Origin: Gracilaria caudata
Lineage: Eukaryota; Rhodophyta; Florideophyceae; Gracilariales; Gracilariaceae
Reading direction: 5' to 3'
DNA length: 39,915 bases
NCBI GenBank assembly: GCA_030374735.1
Contig: JASCIV010000139.1
Coordinates: 1-39,915 of the forward strand
Position 1 is the stretch's first letter. Every line of letters starts with the position of its first letter. The translations under genes and the position numbers were made by a program. Positions 1 to 8,118 of this stretch are shown one piece after another. The notes under the pieces are model-generated. The model was given only the letters and a program-made list of their open reading frames with translations, had not been told where the DNA came from and did not search any database.

Positions 1-1
1 G

Positions 2-787
2 CTACCATCCCGAGAGCACGGGTTGAACACCGTGGGTGTCTTTCCGCGGGCGCGGTTGGTTGTTTTTCCGTCCCTGACGGTTTGCACTACAATGGACAAG
101 TGTGCGCTTAGGTGGAAGACCAGTCGGCAATTCGGACTGAAAAACGTCAGAAAACTCACTCAAAACCTCACGAAGCTCAGGGTCGTCACAATTGAGCAAC
201 TTGGCCTTGATGTCATCCTCATCGCCTAGGGCATGAGAATTCAAATTGTTCGTTAGCACCACGCGATACACTTCAGCGCCGCATTTCGGTTTGCGTAAAG
301 CTCTGCGAAATTTCTTCACTGAAATGTTTGAAACGGCAAGCTGTTGGTCACGCGATACTGCAGACGCTGAGAGAAGTATCCCGCGGACAGAAACAGTCCG
401 GCTTCTGTAGTGTGCTTTCGGACTCTCCTGAACATGCCACGGCATACCGAGTAGGACATCATGGCGGCAATCCGCGACAATCCAATTGCTGCAGTAACTG
501 TAAGCACCAATTCTTACGGTTCCCTTGAGAACAACTTCTGTCCCGATCTCTGTTGCATTTCGCTTAGAATGGCTCACATCAACAACGGTTGGAGTGAGAT
601 TAAGACAACTTCTATTCCTCTTAACAAAGTCCTTGGACAGAACATTTGAATTACACCCGTCATCTTTCAAAACAGATGCGGCAATGTTGTCAAACGTCCC
701 AGTAAACAATAATAGAGGTTCACAAGGCACAACATTTTCAGACCCTAGTAAGGTCTGTAACGACACGTATGGAGTAGATTCAAGTCC
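2..787 (-). pseudogene. Retrotransposon pol fragment: aspartic protease and start of the reverse-transcriptase linker
   Basis: The open frame begins after a stop at 788-790 and has no ATG at its head, so it was probably reached from gag by frameshifting or readthrough, or is simply broken. About 30 residues in there is a retropepsin-like active-site segment, LKDDGCNSNVLS, with DDG in place of the usual D-S/T-G, followed by the hydrophobic VLLGMPW block typical of the protease C-terminal part (ILG-x-PW). Near the end, LREVLSEFSDVFQSELPTGLPPKR is the usual linker before Ty3/gypsy reverse transcriptase. After that block the frame becomes unlike the family and meets TAG at 2-4, which suggests a frameshift within roughly the first 100 bases of the window. 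Confidence 0.75.
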
Positions 788-822
788 TTACAACGTGCAC
801 TTCTTTGTTTTGAAAGGACACT

Positions 823-1653
823 TTAGTTTTCCGACCTATCGGAATCTAAATCATCATGGTTACCGACAGCCTCGTCGACTTCAACATTTGCGACAGCTGG
901 ACCATTTCTAAAGTTCCTCTGGCGATGCTTCCACGGTCGACATCCAGGTTTGTGACAGTAAAAACATGCGTTGTTTTTTATGTCATTCAAACGCTGCTTG
1001 GAACGACTATCGCGAACTTTAGCCTGCGTATTCCCAATCTCCATGGGGACAGCAGAATCTTCACCAGTAACACCTTCATCACCATTTGAGTGCAAAGAAA
1101 GTCCCAAAAAGGCAGCTTCAACTCTCATTGCGATCTTCGTGGCCTCCTCGAACTCAACGCAATTGGCTTTGCGAACCTCGAACTGGATCTTCGGTTTCAG
1201 ACCCCCAACAAACTTATCCCACTTTTTATTGGGGCTCATGTCCGGTATAGTCAAAATGAGGTTCCAAAAACTGGAGAGGTAAGCAGCCACGGTTGATGTC
1301 TGCTTGCAGTTCCGCAGAGCATCACGAGATCGTCTTTTGTGATCTTGGGGTACGAACTCGGCTCGTAATGCTGCTTTGAACTGCGTCCATGATGTCGGTG
1401 CGTTACTTGACTGCAACACTGTATACCACCAAATAGCCGCAGTCTCGGTGAGCAACGTCGTGGCATAAACTATCTTCTTCTCATCAGAAAGAGTTGCATT
1501 TCCACTTGATAGTTCAAAGAGGCTGAAATATTGCTGGACTTTGTAGATCCACGTATTTACAGTAAGGTAGTCTCGCGTGCCTGTAAATAACTCGGGCTTA
1601 TTCGGCTTCAGTGTGACCGACGCCATTGCAGACTCACTGCCGGAACCTTCCAT
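823..1653 (-). CDS. gag: Retrotransposon Gag (capsid and zinc knuckle)
   Basis: Encodes 276 residues from the ATG at 1653, about 30 bases downstream of the primer binding site; the frame is open further upstream, but that part overlaps the LTR and primer site. The central region (KPELFTGTRDYLTVNTWIYKVQQYF, then WW/W-Q-FK and LRAEFVPQD) is the retrotransposon gag capsid domain of Ty3/gypsy elements. A single zinc knuckle near residue 245 reads C-F-Y-C-x4-C-x4-H, so the third and fourth ligands are swapped relative to the normal C-X2-C-X4-H-X4-C. The frame ends at 823 in an acidic tail and does not overlap the pol frame. The gag frame itself is intact; functional status is doubtful because the rest of the element is broken. 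Confidence 0.8.
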   Translation of the reverse strand: MEGSGSESAMASVTLKPNKPELFTGTRDYLTVNTWIYKVQQYFSLFELSSGNATLSDEKKIVYATTLLTETAAIWWYTVLQSSNAPTSWTQFKAALRAEFVPQDHKRRSRDALRNCKQTSTVAAYLSSFWNLILTIPDMSPNKKWDKFVGGLKPKIQFEVRKANCVEFEEATKIAMRVEAAFLGLSLHSNGDEGVTGEDSAVPMEIGNTQAKVRDSRSKQRLNDIKNNACFYCHKPGCRPWKHRQRNFRNGPAVANVEVDEAVGNHDDLDSDRSEN

Positions 1654-1680
1654 CGCGCAGAGGGAAAAGAAGCGTTTTTG

Positions 1681-1700
1681 ACTTGATAGCGATGCTACCA
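1681..1700 (-). other. Retrotransposon primer binding site
   Basis: On the minus strand the sequence one base inside the LTR is TGGTAGCATCGCTATCAAGT. It starts with the TGG expected opposite a tRNA CCA end. Its complement reads like a tRNA 3' end with a seven-base acceptor strand, discriminator A and CCA. The GCTACCA ending resembles initiator methionine tRNAs of many eukaryotes, the commonest primer for these elements, but the tRNA itself is not in the window. Confidence 0.6.
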
Positions 1701-1701
1701 A

Positions 1702-2010
1702 TGTAGCAAACTGGAAGACTTTATTGAGTTGAATGAGGAATGGGTCGATGACCCTTCTCTTCAGAACGTTCCCGTCTGGCCCGCGGTATTTATAATGCGC
1801 CAACCTTCCCATCGTTGCTCTACTCTCCTGCACTGCGTGGCCAGTGATGCAACGTAAACGATACCAACAGAGTCGCTTTCGTATCGCTACTGTCCTCCCC
1901 TCGTTCCATCCTTGTACCGATATTCATTCCAACAGTATTCGTGTCGCTCTATCCGTCGATAACTATGTTGCAAACTACGCCCTTAGCCATTTTACGCATC
2001 AATTGTTACA
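1702..2010 (-). repeat. Probable 5' LTR of the Ty3/gypsy element
   Basis: The inner edge is well placed: on the minus strand the LTR ends in GTTTGCTACA, one base before the primer binding site. Inside it a TATA box (TATAAATACC, 1794-1785) and an AATAAA polyadenylation signal (1725-1720) are in the right order. The outer edge is uncertain. I chose 2010 because the minus strand there begins TGTAAC, a common LTR start that roughly mirrors GCTACA; another possible start, TGTAGC, lies at 2250. Only one LTR is in the window, so the boundary cannot be checked by comparison. Confidence 0.5.
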
Positions 2011-2051
2011 GTCAAGGCCTTGTTGCCAATAATATGATTATCGAGAAATGG

Positions 2052-2130
2052 CGGGAGAAAGTGTGGCCTTCCTAGCGAGAGAGCATTTCTTTCAACAGAG
2101 ACGCTCTACGCTTAGTTCTAATTATGCTAG
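2052..2130 (+). repeat. Diverged direct repeat, copy 1
   Basis: About 79 bases that match 2497-2573 at roughly three quarters of positions. Shared blocks include GTG-TGGCCTTC, CTTTC, ACGCTCT and TAGTTCTAA followed by GCTAG. It lies just outside the LTR. The second copy directly follows the stop codon of a non-LTR retrotransposon remnant, so the block may be that element's 3' untranslated region. Confidence 0.6.
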
Positions 2131-2349
2131 AAGAAGAAAAGAGGGTGAGAGAAGAATTGGTCGTCAAGGTTTTGGCCTTTCCTTATCTATCCAGAGTTCT
2201 TCTGGTGCCTCGGAAAAAGGGGCGACAGACCATAATAAAGAAGAGCTACACGTGCCGCTGATACTTTCGCTGAATAATATAAGATAGAAGCGCTAGCGAG
2301 GATAAACCATTTAGGATATTAGACCATTGAGTAGTTATCGAAGAAAAGA

Positions 2350-2496
2350 TTGCTTTGCCGCTGTCGCCCCGGTGTCTTGAATGATGCGGAACACTATCTA
2401 TTGAGGTGTCCGCTGCGAATATATTCAAGACGCATCAGCTTGCTACCCTTGGGCGAGCATCAGGGTCTTGTTGCGTCTGATGCCATCTCCAAATAG
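2350..2496 (+). pseudogene. C-terminal fragment of a non-LTR (LINE-like) retrotransposon polyprotein
   Basis: A 48-codon frame, open from just after a stop at 2332-2334 to TAG at 2494, reads LLCRCRPGVLNDAEHYLLRC and then PLRIYSRRISLL. The pattern C-x-C, then D-x-x-H-x4-C, is the zinc-binding motif that commonly ends the reverse transcriptase ORF of non-LTR elements. No start codon, reverse transcriptase or endonuclease remains, so this is a 5'-truncated relic, the usual fate of such insertions. The assignment rests on the motif alone. Confidence 0.55.
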
Positions 2497-2573
2497 CCAG
2501 AAAAAGTGTTGGCCTTCTTAGTGGGAGAGCTTTTCTTTCAGCAACGCTCTGCAAATAGTTCTAACTAAGCTAG
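2497..2573 (+). repeat. Diverged direct repeat, copy 2
   Basis: Second copy of the block at 2052-2130, about 445 bases further on. It begins immediately after the TAG that ends the non-LTR fragment and stops just before the TG microsatellite, an arrangement like a LINE 3' untranslated region followed by a simple-repeat tail. Confidence 0.6.
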
Positions 2574-2584
2574 TGCGCCTATAA

Positions 2585-2585
<1 letters not shown>

Positions 2586-2623
<38 letters not shown>
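2586..2623 (+). repeat. (TG)19 microsatellite
   Basis: Thirty-eight uninterrupted bases of alternating T and G. It directly follows the repeat debris and may be the tail of the non-LTR relic or a simple repeat of independent origin. Confidence 0.95.
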
Positions 2624-2625
<2 letters not shown>

Positions 2626-3492
2626 CAGCTATCTTGTCTGTGCGGGTCAAAAATTATTACTCATATGCATAACATATATGTAGAACTTGTTCAGGAACGG
2701 TTCACGGACGAATCCAATCCAATAAGTTGCAATTAGGCTTATGTGCTCATAAAAAAAAGAAGAATCCTTAAAAGGGATAACGCAGAGGAGGTGAAGCGAG
2801 ACTTTTAACGGACTCCAATCTGCGAGAGGACATCAGCAGAGAAGTTTATCGAGAAGTGACGAACTTGCTAGCGAATGGGAACTTCGCTACATTGAACTGG
2901 GCTGAATAGCTGGACATCGCGAGCCGGAAAAGAACGTACACACATTAGCACGAAAGGTTTGAAGACCAACTGAAGAACTGATAATTGTTCCGATTGACTT
3001 CGGCCACGCAAGGGATGGCGTCTCTTTTATTTCGCAGTTTTCTTTTCAGACGAACTCCCTGGAATTCTCGACAACACATTCAGCCCCGATCGAACGGGGG
3101 ATTACCCAACAGCGCCGAGCAAACACACAAGGGTAGAACTCAATCTTCGATCTTTGCAGGGATTCATTTTGCAGCGAAGTTTCCTTCTCTGCAAATATCC
3201 CTAACATTTCTTCATTCACTAATGCTCTACAAGGGTAGAGTTTCCGCGCCAACAAAGACGTCATTGCATCGATTTGCAATTTTCGCTATCTGCTGCAAGC
3301 TGTGTTACTGCGGCTAAAACGAGCTTGGAGGAGGTTGAAAGACAACGGGCTTTCACAGATCTAGAAGTCGATTCAGAGCACATTGAGCTGTGTGGTGCAC
3401 ACCGGAGCGCTCCAAGCGTTCTTACGGCGGCCACCGGCGCTGTAATAGCCTCCTTCACAAGAGCGATATAGCCCCATCATTGTCTTCCGAGG
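2624..3492. other. Gene-free spacer before the OHCU decarboxylase gene
   Basis: About 870 bases without a convincing gene; the short reading frames here look random on both strands. The only structure I note is a perfect inverted repeat at 3225-3240, CTCTAC-AAGG-GTAGAG, with a near copy at 30878-30893 and a partial copy of its right half at 3127-3137. The promoter of the gene at 3493 should lie in the last few hundred bases, but I see no clear TATA box. Confidence 0.5.
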
Positions 3493-4026
3493 ATGGACGT
3501 ATCGACTCTCCGGCCATCACGAATGTCAGAAGTGCAGTTCGTGCTGCACTTTGGGACCGTTTTTGAGCATTCACCCTGGGTAGCGGAACGATCATTTCCG
3601 AGCATTACGTCAGTTCAAGATTGCGTAGAAGGCGTTCATTGTTTATTGTGCCAAACCTTTCGGATCGCTACAGAAGAGGAACGGTTGAAAGTGTTACAGG
3701 CACATCCTGATCTAGCTGGAAAGCTTGCAGCTGCAAGACGGTTAACAACACACAGTTCAGAAGAACAAACAAGTGCGGGTCTAGACGCCCTCACTGATGA
3801 AGAACGGGAAACATTCACAAAACTCAACCAGAAGTACAGAGAAAAACATGGCTTTCCATTCATCATCGCAGTTCGAAATCACACTAAGCAGGGCATCCTT
3901 GAAGCGTTTGAGAGACGAGTGCAAAACAACACACCGGAAGAGATGGAAGAGGCATGCAAACAAGTAGAGGCAATCGCTCGCTTACGACTTGAGAAGATCT
4001 TTCGCGATTTCGGAGATGCATATTAG
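3493..4026 (+). CDS. 2-oxo-4-hydroxy-4-carboxy-5-ureidoimidazoline (OHCU) decarboxylase
   Basis: Catalyses the last step of uric acid breakdown to (S)-allantoin: decarboxylation of OHCU, following urate oxidase and hydroxyisourate hydrolase. The 177-residue product matches the all-helical family (usually 160-180 residues). Near residue 75 is HPDLAGK, whose His is the catalytic acid/base. It is followed by SSEEQTSAGLD, with the conserved Glu-Gln pair that contacts the substrate, and by KYREKHGFPFIIAVR, the substrate-binding block with its Arg. The first ATG is used; a second in-frame Met at codon 11 (MSEVQF) gives a more typical N-terminus. There is no obvious C-terminal peroxisomal signal (it ends DAY). 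Urate oxidase and hydroxyisourate hydrolase genes are not nearby, as is normal in eukaryotes. Confidence 0.95.
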   Translation: MDVSTLRPSRMSEVQFVLHFGTVFEHSPWVAERSFPSITSVQDCVEGVHCLLCQTFRIATEEERLKVLQAHPDLAGKLAAARRLTTHSSEEQTSAGLDALTDEERETFTKLNQKYREKHGFPFIIAVRNHTKQGILEAFERRVQNNTPEEMEEACKQVEAIARLRLEKIFRDFGDAY

Positions 4027-4230
4027 GCAGACTAGTAGAAAATTGTGCCCCAAGTCATGAGTAAACTTTCGTTTCGTTGAGACACCGAGAATAATTGTGA
4101 CGATATATTCAACACTCGTCTCACGAAGTACCATCTGCCCCCGAATTAGGAGTTAAGTGTTACGTATGTTTAGTTGCTCTAGGGATCCTAAACGGCGAAC
4201 GAAAATCGCTATTCCATGCCCTCTCAACTC

Positions 4231-5070
4231 CTAAGACACTGTCTCAGACTCATCATCATCAGAGATCGAGGCTGCTTCGGATTTTTTCGCACGACTATTA
4301 CGAACACGCTTCAAAGCAGTGTTCCGTCGCTTCTCCTGTTGTGCTTTTTTCATCTGGATATACTCTTCATCAGTGAGTTTGGGTTGCCCAGTACTCAATC
4401 GAGTTTCCATCCACAACTTACGGTTACGATGAAACGCTGAGATTTTTTCGCTTCGAAGCTTGTTACTTCGTGCATAATCGTTAATAGCCTTGGCTCTATC
4501 ATCATCACAAAGAGTAATGCTATCCATTCGCCCAATTTCCACTTTCTGTTTCGGACCTCCATTTGCTTCTTCATTCATTCGTCGTTTGGCGGCTCTCTTT
4601 TCTAACATTTTGGCCCGGTATGAAGGATCAGCCCATCGCTTTCTAGCTGCTTCGGATCGTTTGCTCCATTTCTTAGGACGACCTAACCCTGATTCCCCGT
4701 ATGCTTCAGCTGGGGGTCCCTCAGGTCCGTATTCACTGTCAACTTCAGGGAGGCTATTACCGCTTTCGAGAAGATTGATGATTGCTTCGTCCCGTGGGTC
4801 CATTGGAAGGAAGCGGCCTGAAAGCCGAGATATCTTTTTTTCCCAGTCGTCTGGTCGACGTTTCTTTTGAACCCGCAGCATTTGAAAGCTTGAATGCGTG
4901 TTCGGGAATGGACAAACTGACTTCGCAGCAGCTGGATGAGTTATCAAGGGAATGGAAGCTTGAAAGGCATAAGATCTCGAATGTGCGAGAGCTGAAAAGT
5001 TCGTGGCTGATAGGTGCAACGAGCGTCTAGCAGCCGAGGCATAATGTTGACGTAGGCGGGTGTAGTTCAT
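4231..5070 (-). CDS. Basic protein with organelle-type presequence, function unknown
   Basis: Encodes 279 residues from the ATG at 5070. The first 45 or so residues are rich in Ser, Ala, Arg and Tyr with almost no acids (MNYTRLRQHYASAARRSLHL), as in mitochondrial or plastid presequences. The middle holds a conserved-looking block GLGRPKKWSKRSEAARKRW, then ADPSYRAKMLEKR, which resembles NUMOD3-like DNA-binding repeats seen in some organellar and plant proteins; the likeness is weak. The C-terminal half is highly charged and ends in a short acidic tail (SDDDESETVS). The gene converges on the OHCU decarboxylase gene, with 204 bases between the stops, and diverges from the reading frame starting at 5112 with only 41 bases between start codons. 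A nucleic-acid role in an organelle is a guess. Confidence 0.7.
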   Translation of the reverse strand: MNYTRLRQHYASAARRSLHLSATNFSALAHSRSYAFQASIPLITHPAAAKSVCPFPNTHSSFQMLRVQKKRRPDDWEKKISRLSGRFLPMDPRDEAIINLLESGNSLPEVDSEYGPEGPPAEAYGESGLGRPKKWSKRSEAARKRWADPSYRAKMLEKRAAKRRMNEEANGGPKQKVEIGRMDSITLCDDDRAKAINDYARSNKLRSEKISAFHRNRKLWMETRLSTGQPKLTDEEYIQMKKAQQEKRRNTALKRVRNSRAKKSEAASISDDDESETVS

Positions 5071-5111
5071 GGTTAAATGAGCAATGGCCTCCAGAACCCA
5101 ATAGTTTCGCT

Positions 5112-5404
5112 ATGGCTTCTCAGACTGCTTCCCTGCTCGACTATCTCACTATCATCGACAACGAATCGAAAGCTATACTCGCTGACTGTTTGGAAAGTTT
5201 TGTCTTTCACGTGCAACAGATGTCTACTACTTCGTACAAGAGAAATCGTATCAGTATCACATGGAGCGGGACAGGGTCAAAAACGAAGCCCTCCAAGAAC
5301 AGCGGAACTCGACACTGGTGAATGTGGCCGCGGAGATGCAGGTAGCAGGCGAGGTAACACTCCACCTCCACTCCTTTACCAAAAGCATTAGCAAAATAAC
5401 ATAA
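5112..5404 (+). CDS. Small coiled-coil-like protein gene, reading frame shifted
   Basis: The ATG at 5112 opens a protein-like frame (MASQTASLLDYLTIIDNESK, then AILADCLESFVFHVQQM). After about codon 38 the frame looks random and stops at 5319-5321. One frame back (-1), open from 5186 to TAA at 5402, the sequence again looks coding: VQEKSYQYHMERDRVKNEAL and then QEQRNSTLVNVAAEMQVAGE, charged and helical. The two halves would make a protein of about 95 residues if joined by a -1 shift or a very short intron between 5186 and about 5260. I see no classic slippery heptamer in the right frame and no intron of normal size, so a sequencing or assembly error, or recent gene decay, is also possible. I do not recognise the family. 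Its start is 41 bases from the divergent ATG at 5070, suggesting a shared promoter. Confidence 0.45.
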
Positions 5405-5590
5405 AAGTTTTTGAACTTTTGAGATTGCTTTTTAGAAGTGTTTTATTGTGCCATAATCATCGATACGAACAAGAATACCTTGTCTTGGAGGTTTTGATCC
5501 TTTTACGTTACGGTAGAAGGCCAGGCTCTCTCTTTCAGCTCCAAGCTCATTCGGTTCGGAAGAGGTCATGTGAGGCAACAAGCCAGGAAA

Positions 5591-7075
5591 ATGATATCGC
5601 CTTCAATATCCAGGATTTCGTTCTTCAGGCTCTTCTGTTCTCGTCACCGTCTACTCTCCTCGTCAGCATTGCATCAATCCAGAGAAACAAGAAAGGACCC
5701 CTCAGTTCCCGTTCCGTCTGAGTTCATTTCCCAATCGTACCGTCGCGTACCTAACTCTCCTACCTTACCTTTAGAAGCAGTTTCGATTCCTCAAACCGTA
5801 CAAGCTGAAGTTCACTCTCTCATTAAGCAAAATCGACTTTCTGCCAAGAACATCAGAAAACATGTGAAAGCTTTGTCGCAAGCACGTGCTCCAGACTTTT
5901 TTCGACGACGGAAATCAGCTCCTCGGAAGGGTCAACCTCACGTTCAACCCCCGCTGAAATATACTGACCAGGAAGCAGTTTCTTATACCGCTCTGAGAAT
6001 GCCGGCTACTCTTGCAGCCAATATTTACATCATGGCCGAAATTCGTCGCCTGATGCCAGACTTTGCTCCCTCCAGTGTGCTTGACTTTGGGGCTGGCGCT
6101 GGTGTCTCTGTCATGGCGGCGGCTCGTTCGTTTCCGCCTGTTGCATCTGATAATTCATCGTCGAGCATTCGCGATGCTTGTGTTGTAGATCAATCGTCAC
6201 CAATGTTGAAACTTGCGGGAAAGCTATTAGGGGCGGATCCTAACGTTTTGTCAATGGATATCAAGTATGCTGCGTCCCCAAGAGAACACTACTTAAGAGG
6301 TGAGATGTATGATATTGTTTGCGCCTCGTACTCCCTCAATGAAATCGTTCGCGAGGCAATGGCTAATCCTCGTGATTCTAATCAGTTCAAGGATCAAGGT
6401 GAGGAACGCAATTCTGTTCAACGGGCAGATCGAGTCAAACTGGCGGAGAAGATACTTCGCAGGACTGTGAAATCGTTATGGGCACGTACGATCCCGGGAG
6501 GTCTTTGCATTATCGTAGAGGATGGAACCGCAGCAGGGTTTGAAACCGTCTCTTTCGCTAGGGACGTCATACTGAATTTGAATTCCAAGCAACGGACTCT
6601 GGAGATTGATAGCAAAATGGTAATAACGGGCTACGAAGAGCAGGTTATCACAGGAAAGGTTATAGCCCCATGCCTACATTCAAAGACTTGTCCTTTGAGA
6701 GATTCTGTATCTCGACATCGGGTATGTAGATTTCAGCAGCGTCTCAATCGACCCTTATTTTCGCGTAACGCTGATCCATTACCCACAGGATATGAAGATG
6801 AATACTTTTCGTTTATAGCAATACAAAAGATAACGCAGAAATCTACAACTACGAGTGAGGATGAGACCGCTGCCTGGGGCAGGTTGATAAGAGCGCCGCT
6901 AATGAGAGCAAAGCATATTGCTATCGATGTGTGCACAAGCGATGGCAACTTAGAGAGGCGAGTAGTGTCGAAGAAGAACGCGCGTCCGGGTCAGTTTTCT
7001 CTGGCTCGTAGGTCCAAATGGGGAGACGTATGGCCTGAAGAACCGCGTTCCAAACCACAGACGTTGAATTTTTGA
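5591..7075 (+). CDS. METTL17/Rsm22-type mitochondrial ribosome assembly methyltransferase-like protein
   Basis: Encodes 494 residues from the ATG at 5591 (an earlier ATG at 5568 is followed at once by a stop). The N-terminus (MISPSISRISFFRLFCSRHR) is a typical mitochondrial presequence. Around residues 165-180, SSVLDFGAGAGVSVMAAAR is the glycine-rich S-adenosylmethionine motif of class I methyltransferases. Then come YDIVCASYSLNEI and GGLCIIVEDGTAAGFE, both characteristic of the Rsm22 family. Further on, APCLHSKTCPL with a later C in HRVCRFQQRL supplies the conserved cysteines that in this family bind an iron-sulfur cluster. Yeast Rsm22 and human METTL17 act on the mitochondrial small ribosomal subunit; the same role is inferred here. 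The C-terminal 90 or so residues are variable and basic. Confidence 0.85.
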   Translation: MISPSISRISFFRLFCSRHRLLSSSALHQSRETRKDPSVPVPSEFISQSYRRVPNSPTLPLEAVSIPQTVQAEVHSLIKQNRLSAKNIRKHVKALSQARAPDFFRRRKSAPRKGQPHVQPPLKYTDQEAVSYTALRMPATLAANIYIMAEIRRLMPDFAPSSVLDFGAGAGVSVMAAARSFPPVASDNSSSSIRDACVVDQSSPMLKLAGKLLGADPNVLSMDIKYAASPREHYLRGEMYDIVCASYSLNEIVREAMANPRDSNQFKDQGEERNSVQRADRVKLAEKILRRTVKSLWARTIPGGLCIIVEDGTAAGFETVSFARDVILNLNSKQRTLEIDSKMVITGYEEQVITGKVIAPCLHSKTCPLRDSVSRHRVCRFQQRLNRPLFSRNADPLPTGYEDEYFSFIAIQKITQKSTTTSEDETAAWGRLIRAPLMRAKHIAIDVCTSDGNLERRVVSKKNARPGQFSLARRSKWGDVWPEEPRSKPQTLNF

Positions 7076-7224
7076 CCTTGCTGATCTCCATGAAAACCAG
7101 CCAGCCTAGAAATGGAGAGCTAACGCTAAAGGAGTTGTTTGGCTTTGAAAGGCATGGGAAGAACTACTGAAGCGGAGAAAGTCGCTCAAGATTATATCGA
7201 ACCGGCTCAGTAGACTTGATTCTT

Positions 7225-8118
7225 TTACCTCTTCTTACGTCGCTCCACTCGAGCCATAAACCCTTGCCTAATTGGTGCCACAGAGCGCTTAGCACCGCAA
7301 CTCTCACAAGAAACGAAGTAAAGTCGAGTATTGGCGTCGCGCATCAGCACCGTGTCAGGCGATCGACACGAAGTACAGATAACGTATTCCAGCATATATT
7401 TCTTAAGCACGTTTGCGATACCCTCTGCACCGAAGCGTCCCTTAATAACAAGCCTTCCCCCGTCCTGAATATTGCTTGTTGTACCGAGCTCGGCTCCAAT
7501 ATAGTTGAGCATATGCTCTTGTTGACGATGGATGCTCTTACAAATTGACCCGAAGTTAAGGAAAACAGTTTTCTTCGTTCCCTCTCGTGCCACCTGTGGA
7601 AGTTGTAGGGAGACCTTTTTCCTTACCGGGCCACCACTCGCCAAAGCAGGATTCTTTCCGTGCAAGAACTGGAAGGCACGGTTGATGAGTTCAGAATACG
7701 TGTAGTCGCGATCGGTTCCGTCCCACGGCTGCGGCTGCACGTCACGGCGCGATGCGCCCTCTGCTGCCTCTCGAGAATTCCCGGCTTCTGTGTCGCCCTC
7801 GTCGTCAAAGAAGACCTTCTTCTTCTTCTTCTTCTTCTTTCCAGTGAAATCTGGCAGTGCAAAGTCAAGCGGCTCCTCGACGGAGGATGGGAAGGGTGCA
7901 TCAGGGTTTATGTTGACATCATCATTCATAACCATTCGGTCAATGCCATTCGCAGCTTCACTGACCTTTGCAGCGTCAGTAGTGGGCGCGGTGGACGCCT
8001 TCGGCTTCTTCTTTTTTTTCTTCTTAGATAGGTCGAAAGAAGGGACTGTCGCGGCGTCTTCCATCTTGTTCTCCGTTCCCGGCTGCACAGCGGTATTTTC
8101 TGGATTCTCTCCTGCCAT
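7225..8118 (-). CDS. EIF2S2: Translation initiation factor eIF2, beta subunit
   Basis: Subunit of the GTPase complex that delivers initiator Met-tRNA to the 40S ribosome. The 297-residue product starts at the ATG at 8118. The N-terminal half carries two polylysine blocks (K7 near residue 35 and K8 near residue 105), the sites that in other eukaryotes bind eIF5 and eIF2B-epsilon; animals and yeast usually have three. The C-terminal core begins with DRDYTYSELINRAFQFLHG, continues through HMLNYIGAELGTTSNIQDGGRLVIKGRF, and ends in a C4 zinc ribbon (CTSC, CESC) followed by a basic tail. The gene converges on Rsm22 (150 bases) and is divergent from the pseudouridine synthase gene. Confidence 0.97.
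   Translation of the reverse strand: MAGENPENTAVQPGTENKMEDAATVPSFDLSKKKKKKKPKASTAPTTDAAKVSEAANGIDRMVMNDDVNINPDAPFPSSVEEPLDFALPDFTGKKKKKKKKVFFDDEGDTEAGNSREAAEGASRRDVQPQPWDGTDRDYTYSELINRAFQFLHGKNPALASGGPVRKKVSLQLPQVAREGTKKTVFLNFGSICKSIHRQQEHMLNYIGAELGTTSNIQDGGRLVIKGRFGAEGIANVLKKYMLEYVICTSCRSPDTVLMRDANTRLYFVSCESCGAKRSVAPIRQGFMARVERRKKR

Larger units (their letters stand above)
1..2010 (-). mobile_element. 5' part of a decayed Ty3/gypsy-type LTR retrotransposon
   Basis: Read on the minus strand, the order is LTR (about 2010-1702), a primer binding site directly next to it (1700-1681), a gag reading frame (1653-823) and a protease-containing pol frame (787-2) that leaves the window. This order and spacing are classic for LTR retrotransposons; a retropepsin region followed by a pre-reverse-transcriptase linker points to the Ty3/gypsy type. 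The gag and pol frames are separated by stops in every obvious reading and pol is interrupted at the left edge, so this copy looks inactive. Reverse transcriptase, integrase and the 3' LTR would lie to the left of the window, so insertion-site duplication cannot be tested here. Confidence 0.85.
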
